From CBDAUN01 sp965200645 (GTDB lineage Bacteria > Pseudomonadota > Gammaproteobacteria > Arenicellales > JAJDZL01): 64,000 nucleotides of DNA. Position 1 is the first letter of the stretch; every line of letters starts with the position of its first letter. A program made the translations under genes and the position numbers. Below, one piece after another: positions 36,642-45,367 of this stretch. The DNA lies in contig CBDAUN010000001.1 in the NCBI GenBank assembly GCA_965200645.1, positions 62,001 to 126,000 on the forward strand, in the 5' to 3' direction. The notes beneath the pieces are model-generated. The model was given only the letters and a program-made list of their open reading frames with translations. It was not told the DNA's origin and did not search any database.

Positions 36642-37429
36642 GCGCTCGCAGGCGCAAACCACCACTTGGACAACATTTTCTCGTAAGCGAATCAGTCATC
36701 CATGACATTATTGACGCAATCGCTCTAAAAACCAACGACACCATAGTGGAAATTGGCCCAGGTCGAGGTGTCCTAACAGAGCGAATTGTAGGGAAGGTTA
36801 GTGAGTTTCATGCGATTGAATTGGACTCGCAACTGGCCGCGTACCTCAAGAACAAGTTTTCCGCAGACAACGTCAAGATTCATACGGCTGACGCACTTAA
36901 ATTTGATTACCCTTCAGTCTTTACTGAAAATACAAAAGTGAGACTGATTGGCAATCTTCCCTACTCCATATCAACCGAACTTATATTGCAACTTACCAAC
37001 CACTTGGCGTCCATAGAAGATTTTTGCTTCATGGTGCAACGGGAAGTGGCTCAACGCCTCACCGCAGACTGTGGCACAAAACAGTACGGACGTCTTACGG
37101 TATCGGTGTCTCGCGTGTTGCATGTCGAGGCATTGTTCGATGTCGTTGCGGAGGCATTTTCTCCCCCACCTGATGTAAAATCGACTGTCATTCATATGCG
37201 CCCAAAACTAACGAATCGAGTCAGTCGGGAGTTGACGGTTCAATTCAACGAGTTGGTTCGTATCGCATTCTCCAAGAGGCGAAAAACCTTAAAAAACGCA
37301 TTGATCGGTTATGTCAGTGAGTACTCCTTGGAGCAAGTTGAAATCGATTCGAGTTTACGTGCCGAACATATCACTGTAGCCCAATTTGAACGGCTCGCCA
37401 AATATCTTGTCGATAAACCATGCACCTGA
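36638..37429 (+). CDS. rsmA: 16S rRNA dimethyladenosine transferase
   Basis: This 263-residue enzyme dimethylates A1518 and A1519 in helix 45 of 16S rRNA during 30S maturation. The SAM-binding motif is VEIGPGRGVLTE, the catalytic NLPY motif is IGNLPYSIS, and FSPPPDVKSTVIHMRP is the conserved C-terminal signature. The start is the ATG at 36638, whose first bases overlap the pdxA stop; an upstream in-frame TTG would run 30 bp into pdxA. Confidence 0.96.
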   Translation: MSARRRKPPLGQHFLVSESVIHDIIDAIALKTNDTIVEIGPGRGVLTERIVGKVSEFHAIELDSQLAAYLKNKFSADNVKIHTADALKFDYPSVFTENTKVRLIGNLPYSISTELILQLTNHLASIEDFCFMVQREVAQRLTADCGTKQYGRLTVSVSRVLHVEALFDVVAEAFSPPPDVKSTVIHMRPKLTNRVSRELTVQFNELVRIAFSKRRKTLKNALIGYVSEYSLEQVEIDSSLRAEHITVAQFERLAKYLVDKPCT

Positions 37430-38004
37430 TTAAGTTTACGTTCAAATACCTTCTGTTCTCGTTAGCTGCTGCATATTTGGCACTTGCGACTACAAATGCA
37501 CAGGCAGGTAGATTTGATTGTAGTGTGATTTATGATGAGTTCGACCATTTGATGCACGCACAATATTTGATTAAACCGGATCAATATGTGGAAACATTCG
37601 ACTCTCTGATGACCCGAACAGAATTTCAGCAATACCAAGCCAACCAGTTCAAACTCCGTGCAGACCGAAAAGGAGTTGGCATTGGTATTATCCGTACCAA
37701 TCAGAACACCTCCGGAAAAATGATCTTTTCGTGGGTTGATCGCCCCTCCGAAGACCTGGTTCCGTTCATTATTGATGAAATCATCATTTACGGGCGTGTC
37801 AGCGATGGTTATGCACCACAGCGATTGAAATCAGTATTTCTCACTCCGAGTTTTGCTGTCGACCTCGACACCGGTGAAGTTGTGGAACCGGATGATCCAT
37901 CAGCCGATATGACCTATGTATTTGCGAATGGAGAATATGTCGTTGAAGCCATAAATTCTGCTCGAATTCACTTTCCGATTGAATCCATGTGCGTCGGTTA
38001 CTAG
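37420..38004 (+). CDS. Predicted secreted protein of unknown function
   Basis: This encodes a 194-residue protein with a clear signal peptide (LLFSLAAAYLALATTNAQA, cleavage after AQA near residue 29). The mature part has conserved-looking blocks FDCSVIYDEFDHLMHAQY and PSEDLVPFIIDEIIIYGRVS. Two cysteines (in FDCSV and SMCVGY at the very C-terminus) could form a disulfide. The ATG overlaps the last 10 bp of rsmA, so it belongs to the pdxA-rsmA transcript. I do not recognise the family. Confidence 0.75.
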   Translation: MHLIKFTFKYLLFSLAAAYLALATTNAQAGRFDCSVIYDEFDHLMHAQYLIKPDQYVETFDSLMTRTEFQQYQANQFKLRADRKGVGIGIIRTNQNTSGKMIFSWVDRPSEDLVPFIIDEIIIYGRVSDGYAPQRLKSVFLTPSFAVDLDTGEVVEPDDPSADMTYVFANGEYVVEAINSARIHFPIESMCVGY

Positions 38005-38019
38005 CGATGCTGTACTTCG

Positions 38020-39039
38020 TCAGGTGAAATGTGGCATGATTTCTTCTGCGAAGCGTTGTATAGACTCTTTGGTTTCTGTTTGGCTGGCACCGAGATTCAT
38101 ATTCAAATTGATCTCGTGAATTCCAGCGTCGTAATAAAGACCAAGTTTATCCACCAACTGCGTCGAAGTTCCAACGAGAATATTAGCTGCTAATTCCTTA
38201 ACGGTTTGTTTTGGCGGTAGTGGCTGTATAGCGCCATCCACCACGATTCCAGGACCGGCATAAAGGACATTGTCAAACCGCTTGTAGTACTCCTGTGCGA
38301 GAAGTAGTTTCTTTTTGACTTCCTTTTCATTGTCTACCGCAAACCCCATACGAAGCAGAGACAACCGTTGTTTTCGTCCACTTTCACCGCGGTCGACTAC
38401 TCCTCGATTAAACGCGTCCGCCTGTTCTTGCAGCAAGGATGCCGAACCCTGTAAGGGAGTTGTTTGCACGTCATAGCCGCGTAGGGCACAGTGATAGATT
38501 GCATCGGGGGCCAAAGCAGCAATCATAATCGGCGGCATAGGTTGAGTGATTGGGCGGGGCATAATAGTTGTTGGCGGAAACTGATAGTACTTGCCGTCCC
38601 AGGACACCTCCTTTTCAGTGAGTAACTTGATCAATACTTCCAGAGATTCATCAAACTTCTCACGACTTTCCTCTAAGGTCACTCCGAATCGCTCAAATTC
38701 ATACCCGAATGCTCCACGTCCCACACCAAGCACAAGTCTGCCATCACACAAAATATCTGCTACCGCTACCTCACCGGCTAAACGACGCATATCTCGAAAC
38801 GGCAACACAATGACTGCTGTAACAATTGAAATTCTCTTAGTCTGTGAAGCCACCTTGACAGCAGTTTGAAGTGGTGCCGGGTTCATGAGAATATTGACCA
38901 TATGATGTTCCGGCAAAGTGACTGCACAATAACCGTAGTGTTCAGCGAGTCTTCCCTGCTCCAGCATATTTTCAAACAACTGCTTCGCTGAAGCAGTTGT
39001 GTCTGGATAGTAGCTTGATAAAAAGAGACTAAATTCCAT
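38020..39039 (-). CDS. Luciferase-like (LLM-class) flavin-dependent oxidoreductase
   Basis: This 339-residue protein has the bacterial luciferase TIM-barrel fold. Typical blocks are EHYGYCAVTLPEHHM, RISIVTAVIVLPFRDMRRLA, GEVAVADILCDGRLVLGVGR and FERFGVTLEESREKFDE. Members use reduced FMN or F420 to hydroxylate or cleave small organics; the substrate here cannot be told. It is divergent from the alpha/beta hydrolase with 111 bp between the starts. The start is ATG at 39039. Confidence 0.88.
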   Translation of the reverse strand: MEFSLFLSSYYPDTTASAKQLFENMLEQGRLAEHYGYCAVTLPEHHMVNILMNPAPLQTAVKVASQTKRISIVTAVIVLPFRDMRRLAGEVAVADILCDGRLVLGVGRGAFGYEFERFGVTLEESREKFDESLEVLIKLLTEKEVSWDGKYYQFPPTTIMPRPITQPMPPIMIAALAPDAIYHCALRGYDVQTTPLQGSASLLQEQADAFNRGVVDRGESGRKQRLSLLRMGFAVDNEKEVKKKLLLAQEYYKRFDNVLYAGPGIVVDGAIQPLPPKQTVKELAANILVGTSTQLVDKLGLYYDAGIHEINLNMNLGASQTETKESIQRFAEEIMPHFT

Positions 39040-39150
39040 GTGCGATTTCCAAATCTACTGAGAGAACTTCCCACTACGGTTCAGGATATCGTGATAATCT
39101 GCTTCCACGCAAATTGATCAAGACACTTTAAAGCAATTATAGAAAAAGCC

Positions 39151-39927
39151 ATGAGTGAAGCCGTAGACTGCCATTATGAAATCCAAGGTGAAGGCCCACC
39201 GCTAATTCTGATTCACGGGGTAGGTTCAAGTGGTGGAAACTGGCAGAAAATTGTTGATGTACTGCAACATGAATTTATGTGTATTTGTTGTGATTTGAGA
39301 GGACATGGTGCATCACCAAAACCCCCAACGCCTTACACACTCGACATGCTGGTGGCAGATTTGGAACAACTGCGTTGTAGACTGAACATCGAAAAGTTCC
39401 ATGTGACCGGTCATTCTCTTGGCGGCATGATTGGCCCGGCCTATGCCCATCAGTACCCTTCCCGCATTCTGTCTCTTGGCATGTTAAGTACCGCTGCATT
39501 TCGTACCCAAAAAGAACGGCAAGGGGTAAACAACTTAGTGGACAAATTAGAAGATTCAGGCATAGAACCGCTACTTGATTCGCTGATTCAACGGTGGTTT
39601 ACACCACAATTGGTCAACAGCCATCCTGAAATTGTGGAGGCGCGAAGACAACAAGTACTAGGTAATGACCCAGCCGTATTTGCTTCTGTATTTCGAATCT
39701 ATGCAACAACCGAAATGGAGCACTTTTTGCATGAGATTAAGGCGCCGACCCTGGTACTGACAGGTGAGAATGATGGGGGCTGTAATCCTCGAATCAATCA
39801 TTCCATGGCTGCGGCCCTACCGAATTCGGAATTACGAATTCTTCCACAACTGCGACACTCGATATTGCTTGAAGCACCTCAAATAGTTGCCGAAAATTTG
39901 CTCTCCTTTTTGCTCAAGCACAAGTGA
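39151..39927 (+). CDS. Alpha/beta-fold hydrolase
   Basis: This 258-residue hydrolase has LILIHGVGSSGGNWQKI (oxyanion-hole region), CCDLRGHGASPKP, the nucleophile elbow VTGHSLGGMIGPAYA (catalytic Ser near residue 91), the acid in LTGENDGGCNP and the final His in LRHSILLEAP. The triad is complete. It resembles ester or enol-lactone hydrolases of the BioH/PcaD type, but the substrate is unknown. It is divergent from the LLM oxidoreductase and may share its promoter region. Confidence 0.88.
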   Translation: MSEAVDCHYEIQGEGPPLILIHGVGSSGGNWQKIVDVLQHEFMCICCDLRGHGASPKPPTPYTLDMLVADLEQLRCRLNIEKFHVTGHSLGGMIGPAYAHQYPSRILSLGMLSTAAFRTQKERQGVNNLVDKLEDSGIEPLLDSLIQRWFTPQLVNSHPEIVEARRQQVLGNDPAVFASVFRIYATTEMEHFLHEIKAPTLVLTGENDGGCNPRINHSMAAALPNSELRILPQLRHSILLEAPQIVAENLLSFLLKHK

Positions 39928-40122
39928 TGTCGTAGTTTCATCCTGTGCTGCAAGTATACTAATGGACTGTGATTTAGCACTTTATCTGGTCTAGTCAATA
40001 TCCTTTCTCGAGTTGGAAGTTTTTTCATTAGTGAATTTCTATTACCTCTGCAATATTCATAATCGCGTCACTTCATGAATGTAGCAGTTGTCCAAACTTA
40101 ATTTCGTGTTTGTTTCCAAATC

Positions 40123-43100
40123 ATGAGTTTAAGCTTTCAAGAAATCATCTTCGCTCTGAATAAATACTGGGCGGAACAAGGTTGTGTGATTCTGCAGCCT
40201 TACGATATGGAAGTCGGAGCTGGAACCTTTCACCCAGCTACTTTTTTAGCTTCTATTGGGCCAGAACCGACAAAATCGGCATACGTACAGCCTTCAAGGC
40301 GTCCCACGGACGGACGCTATGGCGATAACCCCAATCGCCTGCAACATTACTTTCAGTATCAAGTCGTAATTAAGCCATCACCCACGAATTTTCAGGATTT
40401 GTATTTGGACTCCATTCGTCAACTTGGAATTGATCCACTCAAAGATGACATCAGGTTTGTTGAGGACGATTGGGAGTCTCCTACACTTGGAGCTTGGGGA
40501 CTTGGATGGGAGGTTTGGCTGAATGGTATGGAAATTACACAATTCACCTATTTTCAACAAACGGGTGGACTCGAATGTCGTCCCGTTACCGGTGAAATCA
40601 CCTATGGAATCGAACGTATTGCTATGTATGTCCAAGGCATCGAAAATGTATTCGACTTGCGGTGGAATGATGACTGGAACTATGGGGATTTATATTTGCA
40701 GAATGAAGCTGAGCAGTCCGCATACAACTTTGAGCATGCTGACACGGAATCACTGCTTCACCATTTCAATTCACTAGAGGAGCAGTGTCAGAAGTTAGCT
40801 GAGTTGCAACTGGCGATTCCAGCCTACGAACGAGTTCTTCAAGCATCACACACGTTCAACTTGCTCGATGCGAGAAAGGTAATTGGAGTAACGGAACGAG
40901 CACGCTACATCGCCAGAGTGAGAGGTATGGCACGACTCGTTGCGCACACGCATTTTGATGTGCGTAAACAAAAGGGTTTCCCTAGACTTAAAGGTGAGTC
41001 AACCGAACAGATGAGCACTGCGCCAGCAGCGTCACTGCAAGAGCACAAAGTACCGGCTGAATTCCACACTTTACCTTTGTTGCTGGAGTTAGGTACCGAA
41101 GAATTACCGCCTAGTTCAGTCAGCGAGCTTGGCCCCTCGCTATTGGAAAATTTAATTGAAGAACTTACGAATACGGGGTTAGTTGATCGCAACAGACTAA
41201 ATTCTCAAGACGAATGGTTTGCAACACCACGTCGGGTTGCGGTTAGATTACATGAAGTGAGGAACCGTACCTCGGACGAAGAGGTTATCAAACGTGGGCC
41301 ACCTCTTAATCGAGCCTATGACTCCGAGGGAAATCCAACACAAGCAGCCTTAGGATTTGCTAGGTCCTGTGATGTTGCGGTGGATGACTTGGAGCACATC
41401 AAAAATGATAGCGGCGATTTTGTTGCTGTGAGGTCCCATAAATCAGGTCAGAGCGCAAGTGAGTTAATTCCGCAATGTATTGCAAACGCGGTTGCACGTT
41501 TACCAATTCCGAAGCGCATGAAGTGGGGCGAGATTGACACCGAATTCATACGCCCCATCCACTGGATAGTACTTCTACACGGTGACCAAGTGATTCCGTG
41601 CAATATCCTATCCGTGGATACTGGTTCAACAACAAAGGGCCACAGGTTTCAATGCTCCAAAGATTTGGAAGTAAGAAGCGCACTAAATTATCCCGAAGTC
41701 TTCAACGACCACGGTTTCGTCATCGCTAATCGACCGAAAAGAAGGAGCTTGGTCGAAAAGCAAATCAATCAGTTGGCTGAAGAGGTTAAAGGTAGCGTGA
41801 CTTTCAGCGAAACAGATGAGTTTGATGCGTTTGGTTTAGTTGAAGAAGTCACCAATCTGGTTGAATACCCCAATGCTTTTCTTGGAACGTTCGATGAGTC
41901 GTTTCTCAAATTGCCGCAAGAAATTCTGGTTGTTTCAATGCGGGTTCACCAAAAATACTTTCCCGTTTGGCACAACGGCAGTCTGATTCCATTCTTCATT
42001 GGAGTGGCCAATATCGATTTATCAGATTCAAATACTCGAAAACGAGTCGTAAATGGCAATGAACGTGTATTACGAGCACGGCTTTCGGATGCGAAATTCT
42101 TTTGGGACAGAGACAAGAAAGTTTCACTGGAACATCGTGTGGAACAACTGCGCGGTATGATTTTTCACAGATCACTAGGTTCAATTTTTGAAAAAATGAT
42201 TCGTGTACGTGAGTTAGCTGAGTTTATTGCCATCGCAATGACGATCGACCCTTCAGACACTCGACAGGCTGCTGATTTGGCAAAGGCAGATTTGGTCAGT
42301 GAAGTCGTGGGAGAGTTTCCTCAATTGCAGGGCATTATGGGTCGATACCTCGCTGCAGCAAACGGTAAACCCGAGAGAGTTTCTCGTGCTATAGAAGAGC
42401 ACTATTTCCCACGTTCTGCTAGCGACAATAGGATGCCGACTTCCGGGGAGTCGATTGCTGTCGCTTTAGCTGACAGAATAGACTCATTAATTGGCTTAAT
42501 TGGAGTTGGTGAAACTGTGACGGGTGACCGAGACCCTTATTCTTTACGGCGAATGGCTGCTGCTGTGGCAAGAATATTAGTTGAGTCGAAATACGAGTTG
42601 GATGTGGAGAAATTGCTAAAAAAGTCGGCTTCAATCTATATTGAAAACCTTTCTGGAAATCAAAATATTTCAGAAAAGTTTGGAATTGCCACTATTTCTT
42701 CCGTGTTTAATCTTATCTTAGACCGACTTCGATTCTACTATATCGAACACGGTCATACTGCCGATGAAATAGCTGCTGTTTTAGCCCAGGAACCTTCAGA
42801 ATTTCATAAACTAAGCGAGAGATTACACGCCGTTCAACGTTTTAAGGAACAACCTGAATGCGAGGAATTAGTCGCGGCAAACAAGCGCATTCGTAACATT
42901 CTGAGAAAAAGCGGAATGGAATCCGATGGTTCGGTAGATCGAGAATTACTAACAGAAGATGCAGAAATATTGCTATATGAAAAGACTTGCGAAGTATCAA
43001 AACAAGTCAACACCGAAGTGGCTGAAGCCGAACCCTGGAAAGTACTTCAAAGACTAACTGAACTAAAGGATCCTATAGATCGTTTTTTTGACGAAGTGAT

Positions 43101-43221
43101 GGTCATGGTTGAAGACCAAAATCTTCGAGAAAATAGAATTAACTTGACCGGCTTGGTCAGTAAACTATTTTTGCAAGTAGCTGATATCTCACTTTTACAC
43201 ATAGACCAAAAGGAATCATGA
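40123..43221 (+). CDS. glyQS: Glycyl-tRNA synthetase, fused alpha and beta subunits
   Basis: One 1032-residue protein contains both subunits. Residues 1 to about 290 are the catalytic alpha subunit (FQEIIFALNKYWAEQGCVIL, GPEPTKSAYVQPSRRPTDGR, YFQQTGGLECRPV). After a linker of about 30 residues (ESTEQMSTAPAASLQEHKVP), the beta subunit begins with LLLELGTEELPPSSV and continues with the HD and anticodon-binding parts (EVVGEFPQLQGIMG). In most bacteria with the tetrameric enzyme these are separate genes, glyQ and glyS; fusion is known in chlamydiae and chloroplasts. No stop or frameshift occurs in the linker. Its stop overlaps the MazG-like gene. Confidence 0.95.
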   Translation: MSLSFQEIIFALNKYWAEQGCVILQPYDMEVGAGTFHPATFLASIGPEPTKSAYVQPSRRPTDGRYGDNPNRLQHYFQYQVVIKPSPTNFQDLYLDSIRQLGIDPLKDDIRFVEDDWESPTLGAWGLGWEVWLNGMEITQFTYFQQTGGLECRPVTGEITYGIERIAMYVQGIENVFDLRWNDDWNYGDLYLQNEAEQSAYNFEHADTESLLHHFNSLEEQCQKLAELQLAIPAYERVLQASHTFNLLDARKVIGVTERARYIARVRGMARLVAHTHFDVRKQKGFPRLKGESTEQMSTAPAASLQEHKVPAEFHTLPLLLELGTEELPPSSVSELGPSLLENLIEELTNTGLVDRNRLNSQDEWFATPRRVAVRLHEVRNRTSDEEVIKRGPPLNRAYDSEGNPTQAALGFARSCDVAVDDLEHIKNDSGDFVAVRSHKSGQSASELIPQCIANAVARLPIPKRMKWGEIDTEFIRPIHWIVLLHGDQVIPCNILSVDTGSTTKGHRFQCSKDLEVRSALNYPEVFNDHGFVIANRPKRRSLVEKQINQLAEEVKGSVTFSETDEFDAFGLVEEVTNLVEYPNAFLGTFDESFLKLPQEILVVSMRVHQKYFPVWHNGSLIPFFIGVANIDLSDSNTRKRVVNGNERVLRARLSDAKFFWDRDKKVSLEHRVEQLRGMIFHRSLGSIFEKMIRVRELAEFIAIAMTIDPSDTRQAADLAKADLVSEVVGEFPQLQGIMGRYLAAANGKPERVSRAIEEHYFPRSASDNRMPTSGESIAVALADRIDSLIGLIGVGETVTGDRDPYSLRRMAAAVARILVESKYELDVEKLLKKSASIYIENLSGNQNISEKFGIATISSVFNLILDRLRFYYIEHGHTADEIAAVLAQEPSEFHKLSERLHAVQRFKEQPECEELVAANKRIRNILRKSGMESDGSVDRELLTEDAEILLYEKTCEVSKQVNTEVAEAEPWKVLQRLTELKDPIDRFFDEVMVMVEDQNLRENRINLTGLVSKLFLQVADISLLHIDQKES

Positions 43222-43550
43222 ACCGAGACTCATACAATGCCATGCTGGGAGCTGTTCAAGAATTTCATAAAAAGCACGACTTCAAAAATACTGGCGGCGA
43301 AGACTTGAAGTATCGAGTTGCGTTAATGTGTGAAGAACTAGGAGAAATTTCCGCTGCTGTAACTAAAGGACAGGGTTTGGATGCACTTGCAGAAGAGTGT
43401 GCTGACTTGCTTATTCTTCTTATTGGCACTGAAGTTGCTGCAGGTTTCAACCTTAATCAGGCATTTTGGAAGAAAATGGAAGAAATCAGTAGACGTGAAT
43501 CTCGAATGATTGATGGAACTTTGCGCGTATCAAATTTTAATGAATGTTGA
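43218..43550 (+). CDS. MazG-like nucleotide pyrophosphohydrolase
   Basis: This 110-residue all-alpha NTP pyrophosphatase has the MazG metal-binding motifs: EELGEISAAV (EExxE, about residues 40-44) and EECADLLILLIG (ExxAD) about 25 residues later. Single-domain members hydrolyse non-canonical or excess NTPs to NMPs. The ATG overlaps the glyQS stop (ATGA), so it is co-translated with the synthetase. The exact substrate is not inferable. Confidence 0.85.
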   Translation: MNRDSYNAMLGAVQEFHKKHDFKNTGGEDLKYRVALMCEELGEISAAVTKGQGLDALAEECADLLILLIGTEVAAGFNLNQAFWKKMEEISRRESRMIDGTLRVSNFNEC

Positions 43551-44603
43551 TTGTTGGGAAATTCTAGTGATGGTTTCCTGAGTTCAGAAACAATTCCTTT
43601 CCCCATATTACATAGTTCAGATCCAACACATTACCAACTTAGGTTCGCTATCCCCTCTCTGAATGCGTGGCACGGTCATCTGCCGACAGTAGTCTAAACT
43701 CTAAATTCAGAATTGTGTCACTTGCTACCGGGTCGAATCAAATCCATACTCAACAACGAAGTGTGATTCGACTACATCACATCAACACAACATTAATATT
43801 AATAGTTCAATTATCACAATATTTCAGTTTTAAGATGAAATTGGATACGTGTAATTAATAGTAGTGTTAGTGCACGGCACTCGAACTAGCAACAGACACC
43901 TATCCTAGATTGAAATGTGAGTCTCTTCTCAGCTTCTCTGCCCAAGGCCGTTGCAACAGAATCAGTGCATACAGTGAGTTGCGCACTTCGTCGAATGCGG
44001 TTAGTCCTGTTTCCTGTTACCTGCAAATAACTGTAGTTGGTTCTACCAGCTGTTTGCCCGGCACCCAGTAGCCATACACAGATGATCAAAATCAAGCGAT
44101 TTCGGCGAGTCCTGCCCAGTCAAAGTATTATTAATTCTGAACGATGATTGACCTCCTAGAAGAGCATTGAGTAATTAATCGGTCAGTATCAATAATTCCG
44201 TATCTACTAAAGAACAGTAAAAAGTGTCGCGGCAATGTCGGTCTGCATAGTGGGAATTACGGTAAGCCCAATTTATGAAAGAAGAAACATTTAACTGGAA
44301 TTGTATTGCTATTTCTTTTGGCTGTGCAGTAACCATCGTATATAAATTCCTAGAATTAAATTGCGGTAAGTTCACGTGAAAAGACAAGGAATAGTTAGTG
44401 CGCGATGCATAATCGCTTGGATGGGAAATCCGTTACGACATCGATAGAGCCAGCGATATAGAGCCAGCGATGAAACTGCACGAATTTGGCACAGAATGAA
44501 ATGAGCAATAAGAATCCAATTCGATTGCAAACCACCCCATCAAGAGACTAATCTAGCACAATTTGTATGTGGCATTAGTAACTAAAATCTAACGGCTGTT
44601 AAA
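43551..44603. other. Gene-free 1-kb region upstream of plsC
   Basis: No gene is supported. Minus-strand frames at 43886-44095 and 44175-44387 lack an ATG with ribosome binding site or any domain. An AGGAGGTC sequence on the minus strand near 44150-44160 has no start codon at the right distance. A 14-bp tandem duplication is listed separately. The region is AT-rich and may hold the remains of lost genes. Confidence 0.5.
44444..44471. repeat. Perfect 14-bp tandem duplication
   Basis: ATAGAGCCAGCGAT occurs twice back to back (44444-44457 and 44458-44471). It lies in non-coding DNA 130 bp before plsC and is most simply a replication-slippage product. Confidence 0.9.
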
Positions 44604-45332
44604 GTGCTACAAATTCGAGCGTTCATATTTTTTGTACTTTCTATTGCCGCATTGTTGGTCTATTGGCCAGTCAGTATGGTCGTGATCCCGTTTCCTGCCG
44701 TTTTGCGCTCTAAAATCATTGGTGGTTTCGCCCACATCATCCTTTTTAATCTTCGCATAGTGTGTGGGTTAAGTCACAAAGTTGAAGGACTGGAAAATCT
44801 ACCGGACACTCCATCAGTTCTTTTCGTCAAACATCAATCCGCTTGGGAAACCTTCGCATTACAGACTATATTTCCACCCCAAGCTTGGGTGTTGAAACGA
44901 TCTTTACTGTGGATTCCATTCTTTGGTTGGGGTCTCGCAGCAACGCGGCCAATAGCGATTGATAGAAGTGCCGCACGTCAGGCGCTTCAACAAGTGGTTC
45001 AGCAGGGAACGAAAGTCTTAAAGGAAGGAAGGTGGGTGGTTCTGTTTCCAGAAGGTACTCGCAGCCCTCCCGGAGAACACGGTAAATTTAATGCTAGCGC
45101 GGCTCTATTGGCAAGTCGTGCTCAAGTACCACTCATTCCCGTCGCACACAATGCTGGAGATTACTGGCGAAGGCGCGAGTTTGCAAAGCGTCCCGGTATC
45201 ATTACTGTTAGAGTTGGTGAACCGCTCTCAACCGAAGGTATAAAACCTAGAGAACTGAACCAACAAGCCGAAAACTGGATTCGTGAAACCATGCCGCAAA
45301 TCAGTGAATCCTACCAAAGTTCCAATAGTTGA
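44604..45332 (+). CDS. plsC: 1-acyl-sn-glycerol-3-phosphate acyltransferase
   Basis: This 242-residue membrane-bound acyltransferase makes phosphatidic acid from lysophosphatidic acid. An N-terminal hydrophobic segment (FIFFVLSIAALLVYWPV) is followed by the active-site motif VKHQSAWETF, an HX4E variant of the usual HX4D that is common in this subgroup, and the glycerol-phosphate motif LFPEGTRSPPGE. The start is GTG at 44604. It converges with the NERD-helicase gene across 35 bp. Confidence 0.9.
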   Translation: MLQIRAFIFFVLSIAALLVYWPVSMVVIPFPAVLRSKIIGGFAHIILFNLRIVCGLSHKVEGLENLPDTPSVLFVKHQSAWETFALQTIFPPQAWVLKRSLLWIPFFGWGLAATRPIAIDRSAARQALQQVVQQGTKVLKEGRWVVLFPEGTRSPPGEHGKFNASAALLASRAQVPLIPVAHNAGDYWRRREFAKRPGIITVRVGEPLSTEGIKPRELNQQAENWIRETMPQISESYQSSNS

Positions 45333-45367
45333 AATTAATAGTATTAAATCAACCTAAATGAGTGACG

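Noticed and set aside
43860..43900. tRNA-like sequence CACTCGAACTAGCAAC
   Set aside because: The T-loop motif is there, but the flanking stems do not pair and no other arms are found.
43886..44095. Minus-strand frame with a hydrophobic N-terminus
   Set aside because: It needs a TTG start without ribosome binding site and matches nothing known. The AGGAGGTC near 44155 is too far away to serve it.
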